From contig NZ_SCWB01000002.1 of assembly GCF_004359545.1 (NCBI RefSeq), positions 1 to 64,000 on the forward strand: 64,000 nt of DNA, written 5' to 3'. The DNA comes from Macrococcus lamae (GTDB taxonomy: Bacteria; Bacillota; Bacilli; Staphylococcales; Staphylococcaceae). Positions within the stretch are counted from its first letter, which is position 1; each line of letters begins with the position of its first letter. Made by a program: the position numbers and the translations under genes. Positions 43,864 to 52,845 of the stretch are shown in pieces. The notes below the pieces were generated by a model, which was not told where the DNA came from, ran no database searches, and worked only from the letters and a program-made list of their open reading frames with translations.

Positions 43864-44340
43864 ATGCAGATTTTCAGACCATATGAAAGCCATGAGCAAT
43901 CAGCCTTATATCTTGATAACAGACGGTTATCTAAGCAGGTGCTTGAACTGTATCAGATTATACGAGTCTGTCTTGCCAAGATGGAAATTATTGAAGGCAA
44001 CACGCGTTATTTATCTCATCCTGTAGTGAAACATATTTATAATAACGGTCATCCATATTTACCGGATGCCCTGCACTTTCTTCATGCTTGTGACATGGAA
44101 CATCAGCGAAGAGGTGGCAGGAGAAACGAAGCATTTAGAGATGATGTCATCCGTCTGACTGAAATGATTCATAACAATTACAAGCAGTTTAATGATAATA
44201 AAATCCCGCCATATTATGTGTACGGTGATGATAAAGTATATGGTGACAGCGTCTATCAGCTATATCGTGAGCTGCTTTATCAGAAATGGCTGGATGACAC
44301 TATTGCGCCAAGATGCGGCGTCAACTTAATGGGCAGGTGA
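43864..44340 (+). CDS. Pyrimidine-dimer glycosylase/endonuclease V-like protein
   Basis: A 158-residue soluble protein. MQIFRPYESHEQSALYLDNRR then LSKQVLELYQIIR, a HPVVKHIYN segment and HFLHACDMEHQRRGGRRN resemble a group of small bacterial proteins annotated as pyrimidine dimer DNA glycosylase/endonuclease V. I cannot map the T4 DenV catalytic residues onto it, so activity is uncertain. The basic patch QRRGGRR would fit nucleic-acid binding. The start follows AAAGCAGGTGAATCC. It lies 4 bp before the esterase gene, so the two are co-transcribed. Confidence 0.5.
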   Translation: MQIFRPYESHEQSALYLDNRRLSKQVLELYQIIRVCLAKMEIIEGNTRYLSHPVVKHIYNNGHPYLPDALHFLHACDMEHQRRGGRRNEAFRDDVIRLTEMIHNNYKQFNDNKIPPYYVYGDDKVYGDSVYQLYRELLYQKWLDDTIAPRCGVNLMGR

Positions 44341-44344
44341 AAAA

Positions 44345-45229
44345 ATGTCTATTTATTCAACGGGATTCCGATTAATCTTTGGCATGCTGGACAAGATAAG
44401 GAGTCATTCTGAAACAGCACCTGAAGAAGTCAGCGTGCTTAAAGATATAACGTATAAAGACAATCAACAGCTTGATATCTATTACCCTGAAAATATTATG
44501 GACCGTTATGCTGTTATCATTAACGTGCACGGGGGCGGCTGGGTATATGGAGATAGAGAAGTATATCGTAACTACTGCATGACGCTTGCCAGCATGGGCT
44601 TTGCAGTTATTAATTATGATTATCGCTTAGCACCGAAGTATAAGTACCCGGCAGCGCTTGAAGATTTAAATGATGTTCTTCATTTTATCAAACAGCATGC
44701 TGACTGCTTGAAGCTTGATCTTACTAAATTATACGGCATTGGAGATTCTGCCGGGGCACAGTTATTAAGTCAGTATACTGTCATGATGACAAATACTAGC
44801 TATGCATCTAAATATGAAATGAAACTGCCTGAACTTGAGTTCAAAGCACTCGCACTTAATTGTGGTATCTTCGATCCGATAGAGAGAATCAGTAAAACCA
44901 GTCGTTCTCCGGTGCTCTGGTATTTAAAACGTCTGTTAAATGACTATATCGGTGAAGATTATTTGGAATTGCGAGAGTTGTTAAATTTTGATGTTTATGT
45001 AACAACTGATTTTCCGCCCGTTTTTATAGCAAACAGTGTCAATGACCTGCTAGTCGGCAAACAGCCGATGATTTTACGGACATTCTATAGAAATCATGTA
45101 CCATTTGTTTACAGAGAATATGGACACCGCGACGTCATGTCACTGCATAATTTTCAGCTTGATCTGAAGCGGCGCACAGCACAGAACTGTATGATAGAAA
45201 CGCTGACGTTTTTTCACCACCAGAATTAA
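44345..45229 (+). CDS. Alpha/beta hydrolase (HSL-like esterase/lipase)
   Basis: A 294-residue esterase of the hormone-sensitive-lipase-like group. The oxyanion motif HGGGWVYGD (about residues 60-68) and nucleophile elbow GIGDSAGAQ (about 135-143, Ser nucleophile) are clear; FVYREYGHRDVMS near the end supplies the His. The substrate is unknown. It starts 4 bp after the preceding gene, with GGGCAGGTGAAAAA as ribosome-binding site. It overlaps the convergent DUF4334 gene by 4 bp. Confidence 0.85.
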   Translation: MSIYSTGFRLIFGMLDKIRSHSETAPEEVSVLKDITYKDNQQLDIYYPENIMDRYAVIINVHGGGWVYGDREVYRNYCMTLASMGFAVINYDYRLAPKYKYPAALEDLNDVLHFIKQHADCLKLDLTKLYGIGDSAGAQLLSQYTVMMTNTSYASKYEMKLPELEFKALALNCGIFDPIERISKTSRSPVLWYLKRLLNDYIGEDYLELRELLNFDVYVTTDFPPVFIANSVNDLLVGKQPMILRTFYRNHVPFVYREYGHRDVMSLHNFQLDLKRRTAQNCMIETLTFFHHQN

Positions 45230-45780
45230 AACGGACGCCAGTCGGAGCGATCACGAATCAGTATGAAATAATGCGTCAGATGTTTCGAAATTACAGTTTC
45301 ATCAACCATACCGAGAACAGTATCGTCATCAATTTTCTTTAAATAATCGATCAGAGGTTTCTGGTCATAAATCATCGCAGCAGTTGCAGTACCATTGTAA
45401 TCCATCAGTCTTAAACGTGCTTTCGGCGAATGAGTTTTAAATATCGGCTTGATTAATGTGACACCGACGTTAAAAAAGACTTTAGGCAGTAATTTCACGA
45501 GTTTGATAGGTGCTTTTAAGGATAACATACCGGGATTTGCAGCGAATAACTCGCCGTTTTTATCCTGCATGACAATCGGCGTGACATTATTTTTGTCTTC
45601 AAAATATTTGCCGTACCAGTTCGCTTTCTTCAGTAAGCCGGTCATCGGATGCGGTGTATTTACTTCTTCGCCGCGCCATAGTCCATGCATCATTTCGATA
45701 GAGACTGAATCTAGACTATCAAAATAAGTCTTAATATCTTCCTGCGACCATTTTCTGTTGATCAATTTGTTAAGTTCCAT
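45226..45780 (-). CDS. GXWXG/DUF4334-domain protein
   Basis: A 184-residue soluble protein with an N-terminal GXWXG element (EMMHGLWRGEEVNTPHPMTG, about residues 27-46), WYGKYFEDKNNVTP, and a C-terminal DUF4334 region (LRLMDYNGTATAAMIYDQKPLIDYL and ILIRDR). Proteins of this pair of domains are widespread and uncharacterised. ATG 45780 follows AAGGAGTG by 10 nt; the GTG at 45789 lies within that site. It is convergent with the esterase, with overlapping 3' ends. Confidence 0.78.
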   Translation of the reverse strand: MELNKLINRKWSQEDIKTYFDSLDSVSIEMMHGLWRGEEVNTPHPMTGLLKKANWYGKYFEDKNNVTPIVMQDKNGELFAANPGMLSLKAPIKLVKLLPKVFFNVGVTLIKPIFKTHSPKARLRLMDYNGTATAAMIYDQKPLIDYLKKIDDDTVLGMVDETVISKHLTHYFILIRDRSDWRPF

Positions 45781-45869
45781 ATTTCTCACACTCCTTCGTT
45801 TTACTCATTATTCCCTGTTTCAAAAACAACTCAGTCACAAAATATAAGAAGGGAGCATATTTTTTTAAT

Positions 45870-45903
45870 GTTACTTAATTATATGATATTATAAATTAGT
45901 AAC
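45870..45903. promoter_or_regulatory. Imperfect inverted repeat before the recombinase-like gene
   Basis: GTTACTTAATT (45870-45880) faces AATTAGTAAC (45894-45903), with an AT-rich centre holding possible -10 sequences. It ends 16 bp before the start codon. It may be an operator or a recombinase-type binding site. Confidence 0.35.
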
Positions 45904-45919
45904 ATGGGGAGGCGAATAA

Positions 45920-46456
45920 ATGTTAAGTGTAAGTCCGATTAAAGATCAGAAAGTGATTGATTCGTTGAAATCATATTTTCTACAGTCAAATTGTCGGGAT
46001 TATTTATTTTTTGTTATCAGCATCAATTTGCCGTTTAAATTAAATGAAATTGTCACGTTACGGGTAAAGGATGTTGTTAGGAACGAACAATTGAAGACGT
46101 TTCATGTGCAGAATTACGAAATATCTCTTCCGGATTATATTTGTAATGATCTTTTAGGTTTTATACAGAAGCAGCATCTCAGCCCGGATGATTACCTCTT
46201 TCAATCAATCAAGACAAAGCAGCCATTGACAAGACAGCAGGTTTACCGGATTATACATGAAGCTGTCACAGCTCTTCAAATTGATACTCATATCGGTATT
46301 CAGTCATTAAAAAAGACATTTGCTTTTCATGCCTACATGCACCACATGGATATTTATGCTCTTCAAAATTTACTGGGACATCAGTCTAAATATGATACAT
46401 ATAAATTTATTGAAATAGAACCTCCGACTACAGGAGAACTACGGTTAAATCTATGA
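45920..46456 (+). CDS. Tyrosine-recombinase-like protein with degenerate active site
   Basis: A 178-residue protein with the catalytic-domain fold pattern of tyrosine recombinases, lacking the N-terminal SAM-like DNA-binding domain. Aligned by eye to the R-K-H-R-H-Y set: the first Arg is Lys40 (LPFKLNEIVTLR), the HxLR box is QSLK (Gln128, Lys131), while LLGH (His154) and Tyr161 (DTYKF) remain. Loss of both arginines argues against strand cleavage. A FimE-like gene in the same place before mnh2 is remembered from S. aureus, so the association is conserved. Its start follows GGGGAGGCGAATAA. A regulatory DNA-binding role is inferred. Confidence 0.65.
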   Translation: MLSVSPIKDQKVIDSLKSYFLQSNCRDYLFFVISINLPFKLNEIVTLRVKDVVRNEQLKTFHVQNYEISLPDYICNDLLGFIQKQHLSPDDYLFQSIKTKQPLTRQQVYRIIHEAVTALQIDTHIGIQSLKKTFAFHAYMHHMDIYALQNLLGHQSKYDTYKFIEIEPPTTGELRLNL

Positions 46457-46472
46457 AGTAAGGACGTGACTT

Positions 46473-48824
46473 ATGCTCATTTTATTTTTACTGCTCGGCC
46501 TGCTTATTATACCCGCATTCTGGCTATTAAAAGATTACATTCATTCATTGCATACAGGTTTCATTGCTCTTATTTATCCGCTTATTGGAACACTATTAGC
46601 TATTTATGCTATAGGATCAAAAGTCGAGTTCAATTCTCATGTCACATGGATATCAAAGCTTGACATCAACTGGTCGTTCCGACTGGATGGACTTAGCCTT
46701 ATCTTTTTCACTTTAATTTCAGTCATCGGACTACTAGTCATTTTTTATTCTATCTTTTATATGTCCAAAAAAGAAAACTTACCTCGATTTTATTCATTTT
46801 TGATGCTTTTTATGTTAGCGATGTATGGTGTCGTTTTAGCCAACAATACAATTATCCTTTATATTTTCTGGGAAATGACAAGTATTTCATCATTTCTACT
46901 CATCAGTTTCTGGTACAAGAAAGATAAATCCCGGGAAGGCGCATTAAAGTCCTTTTTGATTACCGTATTTGGTGGCATGATGATGCTCCTCGGGTTTATT
47001 GCCCTTTATGTGTTGACAGGTACCAATCAGATTGATGAGCTCATTCGCTTAAGCGGACATATTGTCAAAGGAAACTTATTCTACTTCGCAATGGTTATGA
47101 TTCTGCTTGGTGCACTTACAAAATCTGCTCAGTTCCCTTTTCATATATGGCTTCCTGATGCTATGGAAGCACCGACACCTGTAAGTGCTTTTCTGCATTC
47201 GGCTACGATGGTCAAAGCGGGTATTTATTTGCTGCTGCGTTTTCTTCCTATATTCAGCGGCGAACCACTTTTTCAATGGGTGCTGATACTCAACGGTTTA
47301 ATAACAATGCTTGTCGGCAGTATCTTTGCAGTCAGACAGACTGACTTAAAAGGATTACTTGCATATTCAACGATCAGCCAGCTCGGTATGATTGTTTCGA
47401 TGATTGGTCTGGCATCATTTGATGTTAAAGAGTCGCTTCATCATGAACTCGTTGTACTCTCGTTGACAGCTTGTTTGCTGCACATCATTAACCATGCGGT
47501 GTTCAAAGCAGCTTTATTTATGGGAACTGGCATTGTAGATCATGCAGCTCATACACGTGATTTGAACAAACTTGGCGGATTGAGAAAAGTACTGCCAATC
47601 ACATTTATAGTCATGACGATAGCAGCAGCATCAATGGCAGGCATACCGCTTCTTAATGGATTTTTAAGTAAGGAATTATTCTTTACAGTATTAAGTGATT
47701 CGAGAACAGACGGCATGCCCTATGCTTGGTTGTTAATTGCATTAGGTGTTATTGCAAGTATAGGAACATTTCTATACAGCATTGTCATGATTGCTCGCAC
47801 TTTTTTTGGTGAACGTCATATCAGGGAAGTTGATGGAGAAGCCAGAAATTTAACAGTCGCTCCTCTAATCTTAAGCATACTTGTCATCATGTTGTTCTTT
47901 ATTCCAAACGTTGTGTTGAAGCATCTAATCACTCCCGCTATAAATTCTATTCTCAGCTATGACACTGAAGGGATGATAAAACCGATATCAGCATGGCATG
48001 GTTTTAATCTGCCGCTCTGGATGACACTCACTGTCTTTATCATCGGTACTTTGCTGTTTATGACAAATTTATACAAAAAAATCTATCCGAAACGTAAAGA
48101 AATATTGTTAAATGTTTTTTACAGAGAAACTTTGCTGCGAGGGGATGCTGTCAGTCATTTAGTGATTAAAAGAATAATGTCTGACCGTCTTAATCATTAT
48201 TTAATGATTTTGTTCGCCGTTATTTTAATCATTACTCTGCCGCTTACATTATATGTGCTGATTAATGAATTTACTATATTTGAATGGCAGTGGCCATCTT
48301 TATACAGCATTATTCTGACGCTATTTATTGTAGCAGCGCTATGTGCACTGATATTCGTACAATCTCGAATGACTGCGACTATATTAACCGGTGCAGTGGG
48401 TTATGGTGTGTCAGTGATTTATATTTACATGCATGCGCCAGATCTTGCATTGACACAGCTTGTTATTGAGACTATCACCACAGTATTGTTCCTTACATGT
48501 TTTTATCATCTGCCGGATCTCGAAGCAGAACGGAAAAGTCGTTTGAATAAAATAGTCAGTATATCGATTGCGGCAGGGGTCAGTATACTTGTCATGACAT
48601 TATTGCTTATGTCAGGTGATTACGAACTGTTTGAATCTATCTCAAAATATTACGAAAATGCTTATGAACTAGCAGGCGGAAAAAACATCGTCAATGCGAT
48701 TCTCGGAGATTTCAGAGCGTTCGATACGCTGCTTGAAGGAGTCGTTCTATTGATAACAGGGCTCGGCATATTTACTTTGATTAGACGGCCAAAAAGAGGA
48801 GGAAGAGAACTTGAGAGAAAATGA
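46473..48824 (+). CDS. mnhA2: Na+/H+ antiporter subunit A (Mnh/Mrp)
   Basis: A 783-residue membrane subunit with about 20 helices. It is related to the NuoL/NuoM proton-pumping subunits: SAQFPFHIWLPDAMEAPTPVSAFLHSATMVKAG, around residues 222-254, is the conserved proton channel block, and the C-terminal region contains the MrpA/MbhD-type domains. With subunits B to G it forms a hetero-oligomeric monovalent cation/H+ antiporter that protects against Na+ and alkaline stress. It opens a seven-gene operon and overlaps mnhB by 14 bp. The gene number 2 follows from the recombinase-like neighbour and is tentative. Confidence 0.88.
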   Translation: MLILFLLLGLLIIPAFWLLKDYIHSLHTGFIALIYPLIGTLLAIYAIGSKVEFNSHVTWISKLDINWSFRLDGLSLIFFTLISVIGLLVIFYSIFYMSKKENLPRFYSFLMLFMLAMYGVVLANNTIILYIFWEMTSISSFLLISFWYKKDKSREGALKSFLITVFGGMMMLLGFIALYVLTGTNQIDELIRLSGHIVKGNLFYFAMVMILLGALTKSAQFPFHIWLPDAMEAPTPVSAFLHSATMVKAGIYLLLRFLPIFSGEPLFQWVLILNGLITMLVGSIFAVRQTDLKGLLAYSTISQLGMIVSMIGLASFDVKESLHHELVVLSLTACLLHIINHAVFKAALFMGTGIVDHAAHTRDLNKLGGLRKVLPITFIVMTIAAASMAGIPLLNGFLSKELFFTVLSDSRTDGMPYAWLLIALGVIASIGTFLYSIVMIARTFFGERHIREVDGEARNLTVAPLILSILVIMLFFIPNVVLKHLITPAINSILSYDTEGMIKPISAWHGFNLPLWMTLTVFIIGTLLFMTNLYKKIYPKRKEILLNVFYRETLLRGDAVSHLVIKRIMSDRLNHYLMILFAVILIITLPLTLYVLINEFTIFEWQWPSLYSIILTLFIVAALCALIFVQSRMTATILTGAVGYGVSVIYIYMHAPDLALTQLVIETITTVLFLTCFYHLPDLEAERKSRLNKIVSISIAAGVSILVMTLLLMSGDYELFESISKYYENAYELAGGKNIVNAILGDFRAFDTLLEGVVLLITGLGIFTLIRRPKRGGRELERK

Positions 48825-49236
48825 TGTGCTGCTGGAAACCATATCAAAAGTCGTCATTGTCATCATTCTGACATTTGGTTTTTATATTTTCTTCAACGGT
48901 CATAATGAACCTGGCGGAGGATTTATCGGTGGTCTTGTGTTTGCGTCAGGATTTATATTAATGTTTCTGACGTTTGATGCCGAGCGGATTAAAGAGGCAC
49001 TGCCCTTTAACTTTAACTTATTAGTCATTTTTGGCAGCTTGATCTCCATCACTACCTTATTTATTCCTCTATTCTATGGAGATGACTTTTTAACGCAGTA
49101 TGACGGGCACTTCAATGTTTCTTTACTTGGTGATTTTCACTTGTCAACCGTCACGCTATTTGAATTTGGTATTCTGCTGACAGTACTTGGGGTTGTTATG
49201 ACGATATTATTAACGATTAGTGGTGATGTAGATTGA
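48811..49236 (+). CDS. mnhB2: Na+/H+ antiporter subunit B
   Basis: A 141-residue membrane subunit of the Mnh antiporter with four helices. FYIFFNGHNEPGGGFIGGLVFASGFIL near the N-terminus carries the MnhB signature with GGGFIGG. TTG start with GAGGAAGAGAAC directly upstream; it overlaps the end of mnhA by 14 bp, and its stop overlaps the mnhC start. It belongs to the assembled antiporter complex and has no known activity alone. Confidence 0.88.
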   Translation: MRENDVLLETISKVVIVIILTFGFYIFFNGHNEPGGGFIGGLVFASGFILMFLTFDAERIKEALPFNFNLLVIFGSLISITTLFIPLFYGDDFLTQYDGHFNVSLLGDFHLSTVTLFEFGILLTVLGVVMTILLTISGDVD

Positions 49237-49565
49237 ACGGATTAATTATTATTGTAGTAGGGATGATTACATTTGTCGGTGTTTATCTCATGTTGTCCAA
49301 GAACCTTATAAGAATTGTCATAGGGACAAGCATCATTAGTCATGCTGCCAATTTGTTTCTGTTGTCAATGAGCCGTGCCGGCAAAGATGTCCCGATTATT
49401 GGTAATGGTAAAGAATACGTGGATGCACTGCCGCAAGCACTCATTCTAACCGCCATTGTTATCAGCTTTGCCATTACAGCATTTTTACTTGTGCTTGTTT
49501 ACCGGATGTATAGAAAAACGAATGACAATCATATTGATGCATTAGGGGGGTATGATGATGAATAA
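49233..49565 (+). CDS. mnhC2: Na+/H+ antiporter subunit C
   Basis: A 110-residue membrane subunit related to NuoK, with three helices. The LSKNLIRIVIGTSIISHAANLFLLSMSR segment and the conserved DALPQALILTAIVISFAITAF block (about residues 62-82) are typical of MnhC/MrpC. A TTG start overlaps the mnhB stop (TTGA), and the 3' end overlaps mnhD by 14 bp. Confidence 0.88.
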   Translation: MNGLIIIVVGMITFVGVYLMLSKNLIRIVIGTSIISHAANLFLLSMSRAGKDVPIIGNGKEYVDALPQALILTAIVISFAITAFLLVLVYRMYRKTNDNHIDALGGYDDE

Positions 49566-51009
49566 TTTATTGCTCATACCACTTATCGTTCCATTGCTGA
49601 CCGGAATTATACTCTTCATTTATCCGCATTACCAACGGTTAATCACTATTATAGTTTTAACGATTTCAAGTATCCTGTCACTTTACTTAACATACTATTC
49701 GGCAGTTAATGGTACGCTGGTTATCAATTTCGGTGGATGGAAACCGCCTTACGGTATTCAATTTGCAGGAGATGTACTGAGTCTGTCTTTATCTTCAATC
49801 AGTCTTCTTGTAACTGCCCTTGTTCTGCTCTATGGCTATCACAGACCTCTCCAGGAAAATGTGAAACTACCATTTATTTTATTTTTGCTGGTCGGTGTTA
49901 ATGGCTCATTTTTGACTTCAGATATATTTAATTTATTCGTCCAGTTTGAAGTCATGCTGCTTGCTTCATTTGTTCTGCTGGCGATTGGTAATAGAACGGT
50001 CCAGTTGAAAGCAAGTATTCCCTATGTTGTTATTAATATTGTCGGTTCTTGGGTTTTTCTGATTGCTATAGGGCTGACTTACCGGACGTACGGTACTCTT
50101 AATTTCGCACAGTTATCTGAGCGGGTTGCAAGTGTCGGCATGACTGATTATGCGATCATCATTGCTTTACTGTATCTTTTGGTCTTCAGTTTGAAATCAG
50201 CTTTGCTGCTTTTCATGTGGCTGCCCAAGTCATATGCTGTTTTATCAACAGAAAATTCAGCGATTTTTTCAGCACTGCTGACTAAAGTCGGAGTTTATGC
50301 ATTGCTCAGAATTTTTACGGTCATCTTTTCTGTGCATTCAGCAGTGACGCATCAATTAATTCTCTATATGAGTATTATTACTATGATCATCGGCTGTATT
50401 GGAGTACTGGCATATCGCGATATAAAATATATGATCTGTTATCAGATTATATTATCCATTGGTATTATCATATTCGGTCTTGCTACTGATAGTGACACCG
50501 GATTAAGCGGTGCAGTCCTGTATCTGCTTAATGATATGTTGATCAAGGCGCTGCTCTTTCTCGTTGCAGGAACTATCATTCATCAGCTGCATGTAAAGAA
50601 GATCAAAGAAAATAAAGGATTGATCAAGTCATTTCCTGTACTCGGTATTTTATTCTTCATCGTTACATTAACCATTGGAGGTGTACCGCCATTTGGAGGA
50701 TTTCCTGGGAAGTTAATGATAGTACAGGCAGGTCTTATGAGCGGTCTTTACATTAGTACGATGATTATGATCGTCACGAGCATCATAAGTTTATACACAT
50801 TGCTTAGAATGTTCATTAAAGTATTTTTAGGAGAGCCATCTGCTGATAAAGCTGTTGACAAGATACATACTCATCAGTATGTTGCTATGATATCATTACT
50901 AATACTTTCACTTTGTATATCCTTCTTTGCAAACCCATTAATAGAATTGGTCCAAACCATTGATAATGATATATATACAGATACTATGATGTCAGGAGGC
51001 AAAAAGTAA
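49552..51009 (+). CDS. mnhD2: Na+/H+ antiporter subunit D
   Basis: A 485-residue NuoN/NuoM-like membrane subunit with about 14 helices. The block LLLFMWLPKSYAVLSTENSAIFSALLTKVGVYALLR (around residues 219-254) is the antiporter channel segment, and VGGVPPFGGFPGKL (about 377-390) is another NuoM-type motif. It is thought to be one of the two proton/cation-translocating subunits. Three nearby ATGs (49552, 49555, 49558) are possible starts. The stop overlaps the mnhE start (TAATG). Confidence 0.9.
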   Translation: MMMNNLLLIPLIVPLLTGIILFIYPHYQRLITIIVLTISSILSLYLTYYSAVNGTLVINFGGWKPPYGIQFAGDVLSLSLSSISLLVTALVLLYGYHRPLQENVKLPFILFLLVGVNGSFLTSDIFNLFVQFEVMLLASFVLLAIGNRTVQLKASIPYVVINIVGSWVFLIAIGLTYRTYGTLNFAQLSERVASVGMTDYAIIIALLYLLVFSLKSALLLFMWLPKSYAVLSTENSAIFSALLTKVGVYALLRIFTVIFSVHSAVTHQLILYMSIITMIIGCIGVLAYRDIKYMICYQIILSIGIIIFGLATDSDTGLSGAVLYLLNDMLIKALLFLVAGTIIHQLHVKKIKENKGLIKSFPVLGILFFIVTLTIGGVPPFGGFPGKLMIVQAGLMSGLYISTMIMIVTSIISLYTLLRMFIKVFLGEPSADKAVDKIHTHQYVAMISLLILSLCISFFANPLIELVQTIDNDIYTDTMMSGGKK

Positions 51010-51494
51010 TGGCCCAATTTCTTCTTAATATTCTTATTGCGATACTTTGGACGTTGTTTGGAGATCAGGACCGTTTTTATTGGTCTACTTTCCTGAGGGG
51101 CTATCTAATAGGACTTATCATCGTATTTTTCATTCATCAGTTTTTTGGTGGTAAGTTTTATTTATATAAATTCTGGGTGATAGTTAAGCTGTTCGCGCTA
51201 TTTAATTATGAGCTGATTACATCGAGCTTGACGACCAGTCGTTATATTCTTTTCAATTCAGGAGATATTCATCCTGGTCTTGTCACTTATGAAACAGAAT
51301 TGAAAGAAAATTGGCAGGTTACTATATTGACGCTCCTCATTATTTTGACGCCAGGGTCAGTCGTTCTTAGAATTTCAGAAGATAATTCTAAACTGCTCAT
51401 CCACGCACTGAATCAGGATTCTCTTGAAAATCAAAAACTTGTTAAATCGATCAGAAATTACGAGCGTCTCATATTGGAGGTTGCATACACATGA
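51009..51494 (+). CDS. mnhE2: Na+/H+ antiporter subunit E
   Basis: A 161-residue subunit with two or three N-terminal helices and a soluble C-terminal half. LITLTPGSV-type sequence is present as ILTPGSVVLRISEDNSKLLIHAL (about residues 117-139), the hallmark of MnhE/MrpE. It starts within the mnhD stop codon and overlaps mnhF by 4 bp. Gene order and size match Mnh operons. Confidence 0.88.
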   Translation: MAQFLLNILIAILWTLFGDQDRFYWSTFLRGYLIGLIIVFFIHQFFGGKFYLYKFWVIVKLFALFNYELITSSLTTSRYILFNSGDIHPGLVTYETELKENWQVTILTLLIILTPGSVVLRISEDNSKLLIHALNQDSLENQKLVKSIRNYERLILEVAYT

Positions 51495-51775
51495 TTATGA
51501 TAATTATTAAAGTCGCACTAGTTATATACGGAGTTGCAATGTGCCTTGCATTATTTAGGATGATTAAAGGACCATCACTTCCTGACCGGGTTGTTGCTTT
51601 TGATACAATAGGTGTAATTATAATGTCATCTGTCGCAATAATGAGTGTAATATATGGTACGAAGAGTTACTTAGAGGCGATTCTCATTATAGGAGTTCTT
51701 GCATTTATCAGCACGATTGCAACATCACGGTTTATAGAAAGAGGTGTGATCTTTGAACGTAAACGACATCGTTAA
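51491..51775 (+). CDS. mnhF2: Na+/H+ antiporter subunit F
   Basis: A 94-residue subunit with three membrane helices. The motif [18 protein letters not shown] (about residues 24-41) is diagnostic of MnhF/MrpF proteins, which also transport cholate in B. subtilis. The stop overlaps the mnhG reading frame by 23 bp. It is the sixth gene of the operon. Confidence 0.9.
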   Translation: MIMIIIKVALVIYGVAMCLALFRMIKGPSLPDRVVAFDTIGVIIMSSVAIMSVIYGTKSYLEAILIIGVLAFISTIATSRFIERGVIFERKRHR

Positions 51776-52100
51776 TTTAATTGCAGCATTGATTATACTG
51801 CTTGGCAGCATTATGGCACTGATCAGCGCTATAGGACTAGTGCGATTTAAAGACGTCTATACGCGAAGCCACGCAGCAACAAAAAATTCTACTTTAGGTG
51901 TACTGCTGACATTATCCGGAGTGCTTATCTACTTTTTAGTCAATGATAATTACTTCAGCGTCAGATTGATTCTCGGAATTGCCTTTCTATATTTGACCAG
52001 CCCGGTTGCCGGTCATCTCATTACTAGAGCCGCGTATCACTCAGGTGTAGAAGTTTATGTAAAGGGAGATAAGAGGAAAATAGAAGATTTGAATTCGTAA
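51753..52100 (+). CDS. mnhG2: Na+/H+ antiporter subunit G
   Basis: A 115-residue subunit with three helices. [25 protein letters not shown], around residues 29-53, is the MnhG/MrpG signature, and [20 protein letters not shown] follows. A TTG start with GAGGTGTGAT upstream is used. Its length is closer to the Mnh1 subunit G of S. aureus (118) than to MnhG2 (145), so the Mnh1/Mnh2 assignment of the operon is open. No terminator is seen before the signal peptidase gene 43 bp downstream. Confidence 0.85.
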   Translation: MNVNDIVNLIAALIILLGSIMALISAIGLVRFKDVYTRSHAATKNSTLGVLLTLSGVLIYFLVNDNYFSVRLILGIAFLYLTSPVAGHLITRAAYHSGVEVYVKGDKRKIEDLNS

Positions 52101-52143
52101 ATCAATGATCATTTTAATAAATTTTGAAATAAGGGGATAGATC

Positions 52144-52722
52144 ATGAAAAAAGAGCTCAGAGAATGGTTCGTTGCTATCATAGTGGCAATGATTCTCATC
52201 ATTGTTATCAGACAATTTTTAGGTATTTCCTATAATGTCAAAGGAGAATCAATGGATCCGACTTTTAGAAATGATGATAGGGTCGTTGTGAGTAAAATTT
52301 CTAAAGAGTTAGGTCATATAAAGCGTGGAGATGTCATCGTACTTCATCATGATAAGAAACATGACTATATTAAACGGGTCATTGGTCAGGCTGGAGATAA
52401 AATCTCCTATAAAAATGATATTCTTTATATAAATGACCAGCCAGTTGAGGAAAATTATTTAGAAGAAAACAAGAAAAGTAAAATGTTTGAGAATTTAACG
52501 CCTGATTTTAATATTGAAACTTTGGAAAGTACAAAAGCTAAAGCTGTTCCCGAAGGAAAAATATTTGTACTTGGTGATAATAGATTGAATAGTTTTGATA
52601 GTGAAGAATTTGGATTTGTAAATGAAGAACAAATCGTAGGTAAAGTGGTACTTCGTTATTATCCTTTTAGAGAAATAAAAACGAATTTTGAAGCTGATCA
52701 ACTGAGCAATATTGAAAAATAA
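52144..52722 (+). CDS. lepB: Signal peptidase I
   Basis: A 192-residue type I signal peptidase that removes signal peptides on the outer side of the membrane. One N-terminal anchor helix (residues 9-27) is followed by box B with catalytic Ser36 (KGESMDPT) and box D with Lys77 (YIKRVIG); box E GDNRLNSFDS is at about residue 143. These positions match the catalytic pair of S. aureus SpsB. It is 43 bp downstream of mnhG with no terminator between, so read-through is likely. A long hairpin terminator follows. Confidence 0.92.
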   Translation: MKKELREWFVAIIVAMILIIVIRQFLGISYNVKGESMDPTFRNDDRVVVSKISKELGHIKRGDVIVLHHDKKHDYIKRVIGQAGDKISYKNDILYINDQPVEENYLEENKKSKMFENLTPDFNIETLESTKAKAVPEGKIFVLGDNRLNSFDSEEFGFVNEEQIVGKVVLRYYPFREIKTNFEADQLSNIEK

Positions 52723-52792
52723 AGAGCTTTAAACAAATCTCAACCTTCTATCAAATATCGAAGATTGAAGTTAATGTTTAAAGCTCTTGAAT
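52722..52792 (+). terminator. Long hairpin terminator after lepB
   Basis: AAGAGCTTTAAACA (52722-52735) pairs with TGTTTAAAGCTCTT (52775-52788); the 39-nt loop contains a second partial stem (ATCTCAACCTTC with GAAGATTGAAG). A short T-rich run follows. Confidence 0.7.
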
Positions 52793-52845
52793 TTTAAAAG
52801 AATTTCTATTCATCATATTTCTGTGATGTTTCCCTGCTGTTTATT

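Noticed and set aside
45920-46456. Active integrase marking a genomic island boundary
   Set aside because: No tRNA gene, no attachment-site repeat and no island on either side; catalytic arginines are missing.
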